A stretch of DNA of 64,000 bases from Modestobacter italicus (GCF_019799965.1 NZ_JABGCJ010000002.1:124001-188000); one strand, 5' to 3'. Counted from the first letter of the stretch, positions 17,489 through 27,018 are shown. Translations and numbers: made by a program. Notes: generated by a model not told the origin, from the letters alone.

Positions 17489-18746
17489 GACGTGCCTCCT
17501 CTGCGGGGACCGGTCGGGTCCCCACCTCGTTGTCGGTCTCGGTGCGGCCACCGGCGGACGCCGTGCCCGCGACGGCCATGACGACCACTGCGCCGAGGAT
17601 GACCAGCAGCGGCAGCGTCCAACCGCCGGTCGCCTCGTGCACCGCCCCGATGACCAGCGGGCCGGTCGCCGCGACGACGTACCCGCCACCCTGCACCATC
17701 GCCGAGAGCCGCCGGTTCTCGGTGAGGTCGCGGGAGCGGCGGACGATGGCGATGAAGACGACGGTGATGCCGCCGCCCTGGGCGATCCCGGCCAGGCAGC
17801 ACCACAGCGCCCACAGGCCCGGGGCCGCCAGCAGCCCGAGCGGCAGCGCCGCCCACACGACGGTGACCGCCAGCAGCACCAGTGCCGGCCGCTTCCACCA
17901 GGCCACCAGCGCCGGCACGGAGAACGCCCCCACGACGGCGAACACCTGGAACAGCGAGGAGCTCGCGCCGGCGGCTGCCCGGGACATGCCGTTCTCGTCG
18001 GACAGCAGGGTGGGCAGCCACGCCGTCGCCCCGTAGTAGCTGAACGCCTGCCCGGCGAAGGCGAGGGTGAGCCCCCAGGCAGCCGGCTGGCGCCAGACCG
18101 AGCGGCCGGGCGCGACCGGCGCGCGGGGCGGTGGCGCCGTGCCGGCCGCCTCGGCCGCCGCCGCTCGTGCGGTCTGCTGGCGCAGCGCCGCGGTCCACAC
18201 CGTCGCCGCGACGACGACCAGCAGCCCCCACGAGGCCAGCGCCGCCTGCCAGCCCACCAGGTCGGCCAGCGGCGCGGTGAGCGCGGAGGTGAGCGTGGAC
18301 CCGACGTTGAGCGCGGCGGTGTACGCGGCGGTGACCACGTTGGTGGCGCCGGGGAAGTCGCGGCCGATGACCACCGGGACGACGACGTTGCCCACCGTGA
18401 TGGCCAGGCCGATCACCACGGTGCCGGCGACGGCGGCGCCCGGGCTGCCCAGCGAGCGCAGCAGGGTGCCGGCGAGCACCCCCGCCATCGACACGACGAC
18501 CGCCCGGTGCACCCCGGTCCGCGCGATGAGCAGCGAGGCCAGCGGCGCGGCCAGGCCGAAGCAGAGCACCGGGATGCTGGTCAGCAGCCCGATGGTCCCG
18601 GCGCCGACCCGCAGGTCGGCGCGCAGCGCGTCCACCACGGGGGCGACCGCGACCAGCGGTCCACGCAGGTTCAGCGCGACCAGCAGCACACCGGCCAGCA
18701 GCAGGAGCGGCAGGGCCGCCGTCGCGCCCCGTCGTCCTCGTTGCAC
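17481..18746 (-). CDS. MFS transporter, CynX/NimT-like
   Basis: 421-residue, twelve-helix major facilitator. The first helix ends in LNLRGPLVAVAP, close to the NLRPxxxxxGP signature of CynX/NimT transporters (cyanate, 2-nitroimidazole and unknown compounds). The middle loop is arginine- and alanine-rich (residues about 195-220). The C-terminus is charged (GGRTETDNEVGTRPVPAEEA). GTG start. The substrate cannot be told; the overlapping phosphatase gene suggests a linked salvage or detoxification role. Confidence 0.82.
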   Translation of the reverse strand: MQRGRRGATAALPLLLLAGVLLVALNLRGPLVAVAPVVDALRADLRVGAGTIGLLTSIPVLCFGLAAPLASLLIARTGVHRAVVVSMAGVLAGTLLRSLGSPGAAVAGTVVIGLAITVGNVVVPVVIGRDFPGATNVVTAAYTAALNVGSTLTSALTAPLADLVGWQAALASWGLLVVVAATVWTAALRQQTARAAAAEAAGTAPPPRAPVAPGRSVWRQPAAWGLTLAFAGQAFSYYGATAWLPTLLSDENGMSRAAAGASSSLFQVFAVVGAFSVPALVAWWKRPALVLLAVTVVWAALPLGLLAAPGLWALWCCLAGIAQGGGITVVFIAIVRRSRDLTENRRLSAMVQGGGYVVAATGPLVIGAVHEATGGWTLPLLVILGAVVVMAVAGTASAGGRTETDNEVGTRPVPAEEARRG

Positions 18747-18907
18747 CGGTCCACCTTCCTCCTCCGGCGGGCCGGTGCCCGACAGCGGGGTGCCGATGTG
18801 CAGCCGGTCACATGAGGCGGTGTCGGGAAGGGGAGGCAGGCCCGTTCGCTTGTGCGCAACGAGACCCCCGCGGCGCGGACCGGGGGCTGCCGACCCCAGG
18901 AGGACGC

Positions 18908-19762
18908 ATGACCACCGCCACCACCCCGCTCACCTTCGACCTCGGCGGGGACCTCACCGTCCACCGCCTCGGCTACGGCGCCATGCAGCTGACCGGCCCC
19001 GGCGTCTGGGGCGAGCCGGCCGACCGCGCGGGCGCGCTCGCCGTCGTCCGGGCCGCCCTCGAGCAGGGCGTCGACTTCATCGACACCGCCGACTCCTACG
19101 GCCCCCAGGTCAGCGAGCAGATCATCGCCGAGGCGGCCTTCCCGTACCCCGACGGCCTGGTCATCGGCACCAAGGCCGGGCTCACCCGCACCGGCCCGGG
19201 CGTGTGGCCGCCGGTGGGCCGCCCGGCCTACCTCAAGCAGCAGGTCGAGCTGTCGCTGCGCAACCTCAAGGTCGACCGGATCGACCTGATCCAGCTGCAC
19301 CGCATCGACCCCGAGGTGCCGCTGGCCGACCAGCTCGGTGCCTTCGCCGAGCTCAAGGAGGAGGGCAAGGTGCGCCACATCGGCGTCTCCGAGGTCTCCG
19401 TCGACGAGCTCGAGGCGGCACGGGAGATCACCGAGATCGTCAGCGTGCAGAACCTGTACAACCTGACCAACCGGCAGTCCCAGGACGTGCTGGACTACGC
19501 GACCGCCGAGGGCATCGCCTTCATCCCGTGGTTCCCGATCGCCACCGGTGACCTGGCCAAGCCCGACAGCCCGGTCGCCGCGGTCGCGAAGGAGCTCGAC
19601 GCCACCCCGGCGCAGGTGGCGCTGGCCTGGCTGCTCCAGAAGTCGCCGGTCATCCTCCCCATCCCGGGCACCAAGTCGGTCGAGCACCTCACCGAGAACA
19701 TGGGCGCCGCGCAGCTCACCCTGTCCGCCGACGAGGTCGCCCGCCTGGACGCCCTCGCCTGA
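18908..19762 (+). CDS. Aldo/keto reductase
   Basis: NADPH-dependent carbonyl reductase of 284 residues with a TIM-barrel fold. The catalytic tetrad is visible: Asp and Tyr in DTADSYGP, Lys in IGTKAGL and His in IQLHRID. The cofactor-binding end VILPIPGTKSVEHLTENM is also typical (oxidoreductase subgroup near YdhF/YajO types). ATG start after a CAGGAGG ribosome site. Monocistronic, followed by a family A repeat. Confidence 0.93.
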   Translation: MTTATTPLTFDLGGDLTVHRLGYGAMQLTGPGVWGEPADRAGALAVVRAALEQGVDFIDTADSYGPQVSEQIIAEAAFPYPDGLVIGTKAGLTRTGPGVWPPVGRPAYLKQQVELSLRNLKVDRIDLIQLHRIDPEVPLADQLGAFAELKEEGKVRHIGVSEVSVDELEAAREITEIVSVQNLYNLTNRQSQDVLDYATAEGIAFIPWFPIATGDLAKPDSPVAAVAKELDATPAQVALAWLLQKSPVILPIPGTKSVEHLTENMGAAQLTLSADEVARLDALA

Positions 19763-19820
19763 GGTCGGACCCGCTGCCCCACCACCCGCAGGCTCGTGGC
19801 GGGCCCTGCAGCGGGGTCGC
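19760..19820. repeat. Intergenic palindromic repeat, family A, copy 3
   Basis: Begins with the TGA of the aldo/keto reductase gene (TGAGGTCGGACCCGCTGCCC) and ends CCCTGCAGCGGGGTC. The central part is a degenerate form of the CTCGCGAGCTCG block. Confidence 0.55.
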
Positions 19821-19887
19821 TCCCGCACCGTCCCGGTGTCCACGGCACGAGCCGTGGGCGCCGGGACGGTGTGCGTCGTGGGGCGGG

Positions 19888-20448
19888 TCAGCCGTCGCTG
19901 GTGCTGGCGCCGCCCGGCTCCGGGACGCCGGTCTCGTCGCCCGGGTCCGGCTCCTCGGGGGAGACGGTGGCCTCAACGTCGACGGTGCCGGCGTCGGCGA
20001 ACTCCAGCGTCACCGGGACCGCCTGCGACGAGCGCAGGCTCTGGGTGAGCCCGACCAGCGTCAGCCGCGCCACCCCGTCGTCACCGAGCAGCACCGTCTC
20101 ACCGGCCGGGATGGTGATGTCCACGCCGTCGGTGCCGTCGGCGTCGCGCACGTCGGTGAACCCCGCGCCGGTCACCCCGACCAGCCGGGCCTCGGTCGGG
20201 CTGGTGTTGCTGATCGCCATCTGCAGCTCGACGTCCGCGCCGGCCTCCCAGACACCGTCCGGGGGGTAGGGCAGCTCGACGTTGGTCACCTTGACGTCCT
20301 CGCTGACCCGTTCGTCGGCCATGGCGTTCCCGCCCGGCACCTCCACCCCAGGGGTCTCGCTCGGCACGTCGCTGGTGCACGCGGTGGTGGTCAGCGCGGC
20401 GGCCAGCGCCAGCGCCGGGGCCCAGCGGCGGGCGGTGTGCTCGCTCAT
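19888..20448 (-). CDS. Lipoprotein with a PCuAC-like fold lacking copper ligands
   Basis: 186 residues. The signal peptide ends in a lipobox-like LTTTAC, so it is probably lipid-anchored outside. The domain part resembles PCu(A)C copper chaperones in order and spacing (ITIPAGETVLLGDDGVARLT, LVGLTQSLRSSQAVPVTLEF, ADAGTVDVEATV). The His and Met ligands (H..M..HxM) of true members are absent. The C-terminal tail is acidic and Pro-rich. Start taken as the ATG at 20448. It stands alone between two transcription units; the copper operon is 5 kb away, so a copper link is not supported. Confidence 0.7.
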   Translation of the reverse strand: MSEHTARRWAPALALAAALTTTACTSDVPSETPGVEVPGGNAMADERVSEDVKVTNVELPYPPDGVWEAGADVELQMAISNTSPTEARLVGVTGAGFTDVRDADGTDGVDITIPAGETVLLGDDGVARLTLVGLTQSLRSSQAVPVTLEFADAGTVDVEATVSPEEPDPGDETGVPEPGGASTSDG

Positions 20449-20588
20449 CGTCGTCCTCTCCGTCGTCCTCGCTCGTCTGCCCCGTCGGGTACCCACGGGG
20501 GGCCGACCGAGGACGACGGGGGCCCCGACGTCATCTGTTCGTAAGGTCCGGCGGTGCGCCGGCCGTGCCGGCGCGGCACCATGGCCGG

Positions 20589-21743
20589 GTGGACACCGAT
20601 GTCTTCCGCCAGGTCAAGGACGCCGTTCGCCAGCTGGTGCGGGAGGTGGTCGTCCCCCGCGAGGAGGAGATCGACCTCCACGACCGCATCCCCGACGAGC
20701 TGCGCACCGCCGCCGCCGAGATGGGGCTGTTCGGTTACGCGCTGCCCGAGGAGCACGGCGGGCTCGGCGTCACGATGAGCGAGGACGTGCAGCTGGCCTT
20801 CGAGTTCGGCTACACGACGCCGGCGTTCCGCTCGCTGTTCGGCACCAACAACGGCATCGCCGGTCAGGTGATCGCCAAGTTCGGCGACGAGCAGCAGCGG
20901 AAGACGTACCTGCCGCGGCTGGCGGCCGGGGAGCTGATCGGCTCCTTCGCGCTCACCGAGGCCGAGGCCGGCTCCGACCCGGCCGGCCTGCGCACCACCG
21001 CCCGCCGGGACGGCGACGAATGGGTGATCAGCGGCGGCAAGCGCTACATCACCAACGCGCCGATCGCCGACCTGTTCGTCGTCTTCGCCCGCACCGACCC
21101 GGCCGAGCGCGGCGGCCGCGGCATCTCCACCTTCGTCGTCGACGCGGCCGCCCTCGGGGTGACCGTCGGCCCGCGGGACAAGAAGATGGGCCAGTCCGGC
21201 GCGTGGACGGCGGAGGTGTTCTTCGACGAGGCCCGGGTGCCTGCTCCTGCGCTGATCGGCGAGGAGGGCCGCGGGTACGCCAAGGCGCTCACCGTGCTCT
21301 CCCGGGGCCGGCTGCACATCGCCGCGCTCTGCGTCGGGATGGCGCAGCGGGTGCTCGACGAGTCGGTGGCCTACGCCGCCACCGCCAAGCAGGGCGGGGC
21401 GCCGATCGGCCGGTTCCAGCTGGTGCAGGCGATGCTCGCCGACATGCACACCGAGCTGCTGGCCGCCCGCAGCATGGTCGTCGACGTCGCCGCCCGCTAC
21501 GACTCCGGTGCGGACACCTCGGTCGGCCCCTCGGCGGCGAAGCTGTTCTGCAGCGAGATGGTCGGCCGGGCCACCGACCGGGCCGTGCAGGTGCACGGCG
21601 GGCTGGGCTACCTGCGCACCACCCCGGTCGAGCGCTTCTACCGCGACGCCCGGCTGTACCGGCTCTACGAGGGCACCAGCGAGGTGCAGAAGGTGATCAT
21701 CGGCGGCGCCCTCCTCCGCGCCGCCGGCATGCCCAGGAACTAG
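20589..21743 (+). CDS. Acyl-CoA dehydrogenase family protein
   Basis: FAD-dependent enzyme that puts a double bond between C2 and C3 of an acyl-CoA and passes electrons to ETF. 384 residues. Seen: FALTEAEAGSDPAGLRTTA (FAD/substrate site), WVISGGKRYITNA, the FAD-binding VQVHGGLGYLRTTPVERFYRD, and the C-terminal YEGTSEVQKVII with the catalytic glutamate. The substrate is unknown. GTG start at 20589; a TAAGGT box at 20542-20547 could be its -10. No ETF or hydratase gene adjoins it. Confidence 0.92.
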   Translation: MDTDVFRQVKDAVRQLVREVVVPREEEIDLHDRIPDELRTAAAEMGLFGYALPEEHGGLGVTMSEDVQLAFEFGYTTPAFRSLFGTNNGIAGQVIAKFGDEQQRKTYLPRLAAGELIGSFALTEAEAGSDPAGLRTTARRDGDEWVISGGKRYITNAPIADLFVVFARTDPAERGGRGISTFVVDAAALGVTVGPRDKKMGQSGAWTAEVFFDEARVPAPALIGEEGRGYAKALTVLSRGRLHIAALCVGMAQRVLDESVAYAATAKQGGAPIGRFQLVQAMLADMHTELLAARSMVVDVAARYDSGADTSVGPSAAKLFCSEMVGRATDRAVQVHGGLGYLRTTPVERFYRDARLYRLYEGTSEVQKVIIGGALLRAAGMPRN

Positions 21744-21810
21744 CCCCGGCCCCCGTGCAGGGGCCCGCCACGAGCTCGCGAGTGGTGGGGGGCGCGGGGG
21801 TCCTTCCTCA
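21744..21810. repeat. Intergenic palindromic repeat, family A, copy 4
   Basis: CCCCCGTGCAGGGGCCC, GAGCTCGCGAG and GGGGGTCCTTCCTCA blocks occur in order. The right end includes the stop codon (TCA on this strand) of the epimerase gene, exactly as in copy 2. Confidence 0.6.
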
Positions 21811-22887
21811 GGCGGGGGTGTGCTCAGGGCCGGTGCCGCCGTGCAGCAGCGGGCCGGTGTGCCCCTGCCCGCTGCCCAGCGCGGCCACGAACTCCCGCAG
21901 CAGGTCGCCACCGTTGTGCGTGGCTCGCCAGCCCAGCTCGGTGCGCGCCCGCGTGGTGTCCAGCGGCGGCACGCCCAGGCCGAGGTCCAGCCAGCCCGGC
22001 TCGATCTGCAGCACGCGGGCCAGGAACGCCCCCTGCATGCCGGCGCGCAGCACGGCGGCCGGCACCGGCACCCGCCGGACGCCGAGGGCCCGGGCCAGCC
22101 CGTCGGCATCGAAGTTCGGTGGCGCCGAGAGGTTGAACGCCCCGGGTGCCCGCCGGTCGATGATCCGGGCGATCGCGTCGGCGACGTCGTCGGCGTGCAC
22201 GAAGCCCAGGTGCAACGAGCCGGGCAGCGGGAGCGGCAACAGCTTCGCCACCGGCGCGGGGAGCGCGCGGGCCGCCGGGAACAGCACCGGGCCCAGGAAG
22301 TACCGGCCGATCTCGCTGGCGGCGTCGGGCTGCAGCACCAGCGTCGGGCGGGTCACCGAGACGGTGACGTCGGGGTGCGCGGCGTCGAACTCCCGCACCA
22401 TCCGCTCGCACTCGACCTTCTGCCGGCTGTACTGCGAGCTGGGCACGCCGGTGGCCGGCCAGTCCTCGCCCACCGGGTGGGTCTGCGGGCCGGCGGCGTA
22501 GGTGCCGATCGAGGACATGTGCACCACGTGCGGCACACCGGCCGCGCCGGCGGCGGCCAGCACCCGGCGGGTGCCCTCGATGTTCACCGCGTGCAGCACC
22601 TCGGGCTCGCGGTCGGGGATGAGCGCCCAGGCCAGGTGCACGACGGCGTCGACCCCGTCCAGGAACTCGGCCAGCACCGGCTCGCTGTCGGGGGACTGCA
22701 GGTCCGCGGAGTACCAGCGCACGCCGGCGTAGGGCTCGGTCTGCGGAGGCCGCCGCCGGGCGAGGCCCCGGACCTCGGTGACGCCGGCGTCGGCGAGCCG
22801 GCGCAGCAGCGCCGTCCCGACGTTGCCACTGGCGCCGGTGATCGCCACGGTGGTGCCCGGGAGGAGCCCGCTGGGTGTCTCAGCCAT
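21808..22887 (-). CDS. NAD-dependent epimerase/dehydratase (extended SDR)
   Basis: 359 residues, extended short-chain dehydrogenase. The cofactor motif is TGASGNVGTALLRRL, the NNAG-like strand is VVHLAWALIPD, and the active site shows MSSIGTYAAG and YSRQKVECE (YxxxK). The C-terminal half fits sugar-nucleotide or related epimerases, but the substrate cannot be read. The ATG start is followed by a charged N-terminus. It is preceded (upstream) by the divergently unlinked PAS-SpoIIE gene on the same strand, 29 nt away, and could be cotranscribed with it. Confidence 0.87.
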   Translation of the reverse strand: MAETPSGLLPGTTVAITGASGNVGTALLRRLADAGVTEVRGLARRRPPQTEPYAGVRWYSADLQSPDSEPVLAEFLDGVDAVVHLAWALIPDREPEVLHAVNIEGTRRVLAAAGAAGVPHVVHMSSIGTYAAGPQTHPVGEDWPATGVPSSQYSRQKVECERMVREFDAAHPDVTVSVTRPTLVLQPDAASEIGRYFLGPVLFPAARALPAPVAKLLPLPLPGSLHLGFVHADDVADAIARIIDRRAPGAFNLSAPPNFDADGLARALGVRRVPVPAAVLRAGMQGAFLARVLQIEPGWLDLGLGVPPLDTTRARTELGWRATHNGGDLLREFVAALGSGQGHTGPLLHGGTGPEHTPA

Positions 22888-22916
22888 GTGCAGCCGCTAC
22901 CCCCGACGCCCGGTCG

Positions 22917-24752
22917 TCACCCGTCCCCGGGCCGCTGGGGTGGTGGCAACCTGCGCGGGCCGGCCTCGGCGGGCCGCGGTCGGTCCTCCGGGTGCATCCG
23001 CACCGCGACCAGGGCGACGTCGTCGGCGGCGTTCTCCGGCACCAGGCGGGCCAGCAGGGTGTCGCAGAGCTCGTCCAGCGGCGTGCCGCCCAGGTCGGCC
23101 AGGGCCGACTGGAGCGCGGCGAGCCCCGCGTCCAGGTCCGAGCCGCTGCGCTCGACCAGCCCGTCGGTGAACAGCAGCAGGGTGGTGTGATCGGGCAGCG
23201 GCGCCTCGTGGTCGGCCCGGACGACGTCGGGTGCCACGCCCAGCATCAGGTCCGGGCGGGTCTCCAGCAGGGTGCTCGTGCCGTCGGGGGCCAGCAGCAG
23301 CGGCGGCAGGTGGCCGGCGCTGACCCAGCGCAGCAGCCGGCTCGCCGGGCCGGGCAGGTCGGGGCGTGCCTCGATCCGGGCCAGCAGCACGGTGGCCATC
23401 GTGCTCACCGCCAGACCCTCCGCGGTCAGCTCGGCCCGCTGCAGGACGGCGGGCAGGCTCCCGGCGTGGTCGTAGGCCAGCGCCCGCACCAGCCCGCGCC
23501 ACTGGCCCATCGCCGCGGCCGCCCGGCTGTCGTGCCCGACCACGTCACCGATCACCAGGACCGTCGCCCCGTCGGGCTGGAGGAAGGCGTCGTACCAGTC
23601 GCCGCCGACCTGGGCGCCGTGCGTCGCGGGCTGGTAGCGCACCACGACGTGCAGGTGGTCCGGCTCCGGGGGCGGGGTCAGCAGCGCCTGCTGCAGCCGG
23701 TCGGACAGCGCCCGCTCGGTGGCCGCCTGCAGCTCCAGGCGGCGCAGCTCGGCGGCCTGCTCGGCGGCGGCCCGCCGGTCGGTGAGGTCCCGGAAGGAGA
23801 CGACCACCCCGGTCACCGCGCCGTCCTCGACGGTGGGGACGGCGACCAGCTCGACCGGCACCGGCGTGCCGTCACGGCGCCAGAACACCTCGTCGTCGGC
23901 GACCACGCGGTCGCCGGTGCGCAGTGCCTGCCAGATCGGACACTCCTCCACCGGGTACGGCGTCCCGTCGAGCCGGCGGCCGTGGATCAGGGTGTGCTGC
24001 TCGCCGCCCAGCTGCTCCGCCCGGCTGCGGCCGGTGATCCGCTCCGCGGCCGGGTTGACGAACTCGACCCGGCCGTGGGTGTCCAGGCCGTAGATGCCGT
24101 CGGCGGTGTTGGCCAGCACCTTCTCCGACAGCTCCAGCGCCCGGGACAGCTGCGCCTGGACCGCGCGCAGGTCGGCGAGGTCGACCGACCGGGCGGCGTC
24201 CACCCGGCGCAGCGCATCGGCCTCGGCCCGAGCGGCGGTCGCCTGGGCCGAGGCCCGGTCGGCGACCTGCTGGTCGGTGACGTCGGTGCCGTTGGGCAGC
24301 AGGTAGCTGACCCCGGTGGCCTGGTCGTGCACCAGCTGCAGGGTGAGGTCCAGCCGGCGCTCGGTGCCGTCGGCGGTGAAGTACGACGTCCGTGCGCGCA
24401 CCGGCTCGCCGCCGGCGGCGACCTGCGCGCACCACGCGCGGACCTGCTCGGCCACGGCCGTGCTGCCGGCCCACCACCCGGTCGCCCAGAACGGCCGGCC
24501 GATCTCCTCGGCCGCGGACAGGCCGCAGGCCTCGAACGCCTGACGGTTCGCGTCGAGCAGGGTGCCGTCGGTGCGGCAGATGGCCAGCAGCGCCAGGGCG
24601 GTGTCGTCGAGGGCACGGAACCAGGCCGGCGCCGACCGGTCGGCGGCGGTGCCGTCGGCCGGGGAGTGGGACTGGGGGTCGTCGATGACGCCTCCTGCTC
24701 GGAAGGGGTGCGGCCCGGGCCGGGCCGCCGTGACGAGCATGCCCAACACCAC
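22917..24752 (-). CDS. PAS-PAS-SpoIIE protein phosphatase
   Basis: About 611 residues. Two PAS domains (about 45-165 and 215-335) sense an unknown signal, followed by a PP2C-type SpoIIE phosphatase (about 370-595). Seen: metal-binding GGDWYDAF, VIGDVVGHDSRAAAAMG, WVSAGHLPPLLL, LLLFTDGLVER and NAADDVALVAVR. Such enzymes dephosphorylate anti-anti-sigma factors in partner-switching cascades. No STAS gene is adjacent. The N-terminal start is uncertain: GTG at 24752 or ATG at 24740. Possible upstream of the epimerase gene in one unit. Confidence 0.9.
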   Translation of the reverse strand: MVLGMLVTAARPGPHPFRAGGVIDDPQSHSPADGTAADRSAPAWFRALDDTALALLAICRTDGTLLDANRQAFEACGLSAAEEIGRPFWATGWWAGSTAVAEQVRAWCAQVAAGGEPVRARTSYFTADGTERRLDLTLQLVHDQATGVSYLLPNGTDVTDQQVADRASAQATAARAEADALRRVDAARSVDLADLRAVQAQLSRALELSEKVLANTADGIYGLDTHGRVEFVNPAAERITGRSRAEQLGGEQHTLIHGRRLDGTPYPVEECPIWQALRTGDRVVADDEVFWRRDGTPVPVELVAVPTVEDGAVTGVVVSFRDLTDRRAAAEQAAELRRLELQAATERALSDRLQQALLTPPPEPDHLHVVVRYQPATHGAQVGGDWYDAFLQPDGATVLVIGDVVGHDSRAAAAMGQWRGLVRALAYDHAGSLPAVLQRAELTAEGLAVSTMATVLLARIEARPDLPGPASRLLRWVSAGHLPPLLLAPDGTSTLLETRPDLMLGVAPDVVRADHEAPLPDHTTLLLFTDGLVERSGSDLDAGLAALQSALADLGGTPLDELCDTLLARLVPENAADDVALVAVRMHPEDRPRPAEAGPRRLPPPQRPGDG

Positions 24753-24788
24753 CGACGTCGCCGGGGGGTGACCCGGCCGGCCCGTGGG

Positions 24789-26150
24789 TCAGGTCGGTCC
24801 GTGCACCGCCGTCGTCTCCTCCAGCACCCGGCCGCGCAGCTCCGGCAGGCCGGTGGTGGCCACCGCGCCGAGCACGAAGAAGGCGGCGAAGGTGCCGAAC
24901 ACCAGGCCGGTGCCACCGGCGTCGAGCAGCGGGGGGACACACAGCGGTGCGGCGATGGAGGCGATCCGGCCGAAGCCCGCGGCCGCGCCGGCGCCGGTGG
25001 CCCGCAGCGGCGTGGGGTAGACCTCCGGGGTCACCGCGTACAGCGCCCCCCAGGCACCGAGGTTGAAGAACGACAGCACCATGCCGGTGACCAGCACCGC
25101 GGCTTCCCCGCCCGCGCCGGCGAACAGCGCGGCACCGGCCGCCGAGCCGAGGAGGAACACCGCCAGGGTCAGCCGCCGCCCCCACCGCTCGATCAGCAGC
25201 GCGGCCGCGGCGTACCCGGGCAGCTGCGCCAGGGTGATCAGCAGGGTGAAGCCGAAGGACCGCACCAGCGAGAAGCCGTTGGCCACCAGCAGGGTGGGCA
25301 GCCAGATGAAGGCGCCGTAGTAGGCGAAGTTGATGCTGAACCACACGCCCCACAGCGCGGCGGTGCGCCGCCGGGTGCCCGCCGCCCACAGCGCGCCCGG
25401 CCCCGGGGCCGGCACCGGCTCCGCGGTGGGGGAGGGCACCGGGGCGACTCCGGCGGAGGCCTCGAAGCGACGGACGGCGGCCTCGGCCTCCGGCACCCGG
25501 CCGCGGGCCTCCAGGAACCGCACCGACTCGGGCAGCCCCCGGCGGACGACCACCGCGTACAGCGCCGGCAGCGCGCCGAGCGCGAAGGCCCAGCGCCAGC
25601 CGGCGTCCCCGCGGGGCACCACCAGGTAGCCGATCAGCGCCGCCAGCAGCCAGCCGACGGCCCAGAACGCCTCCAGGGCGACCACCAGCCGGCCGCGCAG
25701 TGCGGCCGGGGCGAACTCGCTGACCAGCGTCGAGGCCACCGGCAGCTCCGCGCCCAGGCCGAGGCCGATCAGGAAGCGGAAGACCAGCAGGGCCGTCACC
25801 GACCAGGCCAGTGCCGCCGCCCCGGTGGCCAGCCCGAAGACCAGCAGCGTGACGGCGAAGACCTGCCGGCGGCCGATCCGGTCGGCCAGCAGGCCGCCGA
25901 GCGTCGCCCCCAGCGCCATGCCGACGAAGCCGATCGACCCGATCCAGGACAGCTCGGTGGGGCTCAGCGACCACTGCACGGCCAGTGCGGCCATGACGAA
26001 GGAGATGAGACCGACGTCCATCGCGTCCAGCGCCCAGCCGACGCCGGACCCGACGACCAGACGGCGGTGCTCCCGGGTGAAGGGCAGCCGGTCGAGCCGG
26101 GCGGCACGGGTGAGGACGGGCGGGTCGCCCGGCAGCTGTTCGGTGGTCAC
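24789..26150 (-). CDS. MFS transporter, sugar-porter/NiaP-like
   Basis: 453 residues, twelve helices. The start GVGWALDAMDVGLISFVMAA and motif A LLADRIGRRQVF, followed by LRGRLVVALEAFWAVGWLL, fit the SP/AAHS branch that includes niacin and aromatic acid carriers. The second half has a matching IERWGRRLTLAV motif. The central loop is Pro-rich. The substrate is not determined. The gene ends with a histidine-containing tail. It is alone on its strand; the alpha/beta hydrolase gene begins downstream of its promoter side. Confidence 0.82.
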   Translation of the reverse strand: MTTEQLPGDPPVLTRAARLDRLPFTREHRRLVVGSGVGWALDAMDVGLISFVMAALAVQWSLSPTELSWIGSIGFVGMALGATLGGLLADRIGRRQVFAVTLLVFGLATGAAALAWSVTALLVFRFLIGLGLGAELPVASTLVSEFAPAALRGRLVVALEAFWAVGWLLAALIGYLVVPRGDAGWRWAFALGALPALYAVVVRRGLPESVRFLEARGRVPEAEAAVRRFEASAGVAPVPSPTAEPVPAPGPGALWAAGTRRRTAALWGVWFSINFAYYGAFIWLPTLLVANGFSLVRSFGFTLLITLAQLPGYAAAALLIERWGRRLTLAVFLLGSAAGAALFAGAGGEAAVLVTGMVLSFFNLGAWGALYAVTPEVYPTPLRATGAGAAAGFGRIASIAAPLCVPPLLDAGGTGLVFGTFAAFFVLGAVATTGLPELRGRVLEETTAVHGPT

Positions 26151-26184
26151 CGCACGCCGCCGCCCGCCGGGTGTGCCCGATCAG

Positions 26185-27018
26185 TCATCCGCGCAGGGTA
26201 CGGACGCGTGCGGTGACCAGCTCGCCGACGCGTTCGGCGGCCAGCTCCGGGAGCCAGTGGTCGACGTCCTCCAGCACCTCCAGCGCGTACGGCGCGGCGA
26301 CGAACTCCCGGGTCGCCTCGGTGGCCGCCCGGCCGAGGAAGGCGTCGCGGGCGCCCCACACGTGCAGCGTCGGCACCCGGACCGTGCCCACCGGGGCGCC
26401 GGGCAGCGGCAGCGCCCGGTACCAGTTCAGCGCCGCGGTCAGCGCGCCCGGCTCCCGCATCCGCTCGACGTAGCGGTCGACCAGGTCGTCGGGGAGCCCG
26501 CCGGAGCGGAGCATCCGGCGCAGCACCGCGCCCTGCCGGGCCAGCAGCAGGCCCTCGGGGACCGCGGGCAGCTGGAAGAAGCCGATGTAGCCCGACCGCA
26601 GGCCCTGGTCGCTGTGCAGCACCGCCTGCGTCATCGCGGCCGGGTGCGGCACCGACAGGGCGGTCAGCGTGCGGACCCGCCACGGGTGCCAGGCGGCCAG
26701 CGCCCAGGCGGCGACACCGCCCCAGTCGTGCCCGACCACGTGCGCGCTGGACAGCCCGGCGGTCTCCAGCAGGGCCAGCACGTCGTCGACCACCTCGCGC
26801 AGCACGTAGGCCGACCGGCCCGGGGGCCGCGCACCGGGGGAGTAGCCGCGCTGGTCGGGGGCGAGAGTGCGCAGCCCGGCCGAGTGCAGTACCGGCGCCA
26901 GCCGGTCGAAGGCCCCGGAGTCCTGCGGGAAGCCGTGCAGCAGGACGACCGGCTCGCCGTCGGCCGGGCCGGAGTCACGGACGTCGAAGACCAGGTCGCC
27001 CCGGCGGAAGGTGTCCAT
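26185..27018 (-). CDS. Alpha/beta hydrolase, epoxide-hydrolase-like
   Basis: 277 residues. The oxyanion segment is VVLLHGFPQDSGAFD, the nucleophile elbow GHDWGG carries Asp as in epoxide hydrolases and haloalkane dehalogenases, a further acid lies in VWGARDAFLG, and the catalytic His in EDVDHWLPE. This fits an epoxide hydrolase-type enzyme; the natural substrate is unknown. ATG start. The gene is 34 nt upstream of the MFS start, so the two are probably cotranscribed. Confidence 0.87.
   Translation of the reverse strand: MDTFRRGDLVFDVRDSGPADGEPVVLLHGFPQDSGAFDRLAPVLHSAGLRTLAPDQRGYSPGARPPGRSAYVLREVVDDVLALLETAGLSSAHVVGHDWGGVAAWALAAWHPWRVRTLTALSVPHPAAMTQAVLHSDQGLRSGYIGFFQLPAVPEGLLLARQGAVLRRMLRSGGLPDDLVDRYVERMREPGALTAALNWYRALPLPGAPVGTVRVPTLHVWGARDAFLGRAATEATREFVAAPYALEVLEDVDHWLPELAAERVGELVTARVRTLRG

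Noticed and set aside
22875-26216. 1113-codon plus-strand open frame opposite the PAS-SpoIIE and MFS genes
   Set aside because: Same reason: low-complexity, antisense to genes with clear domains.
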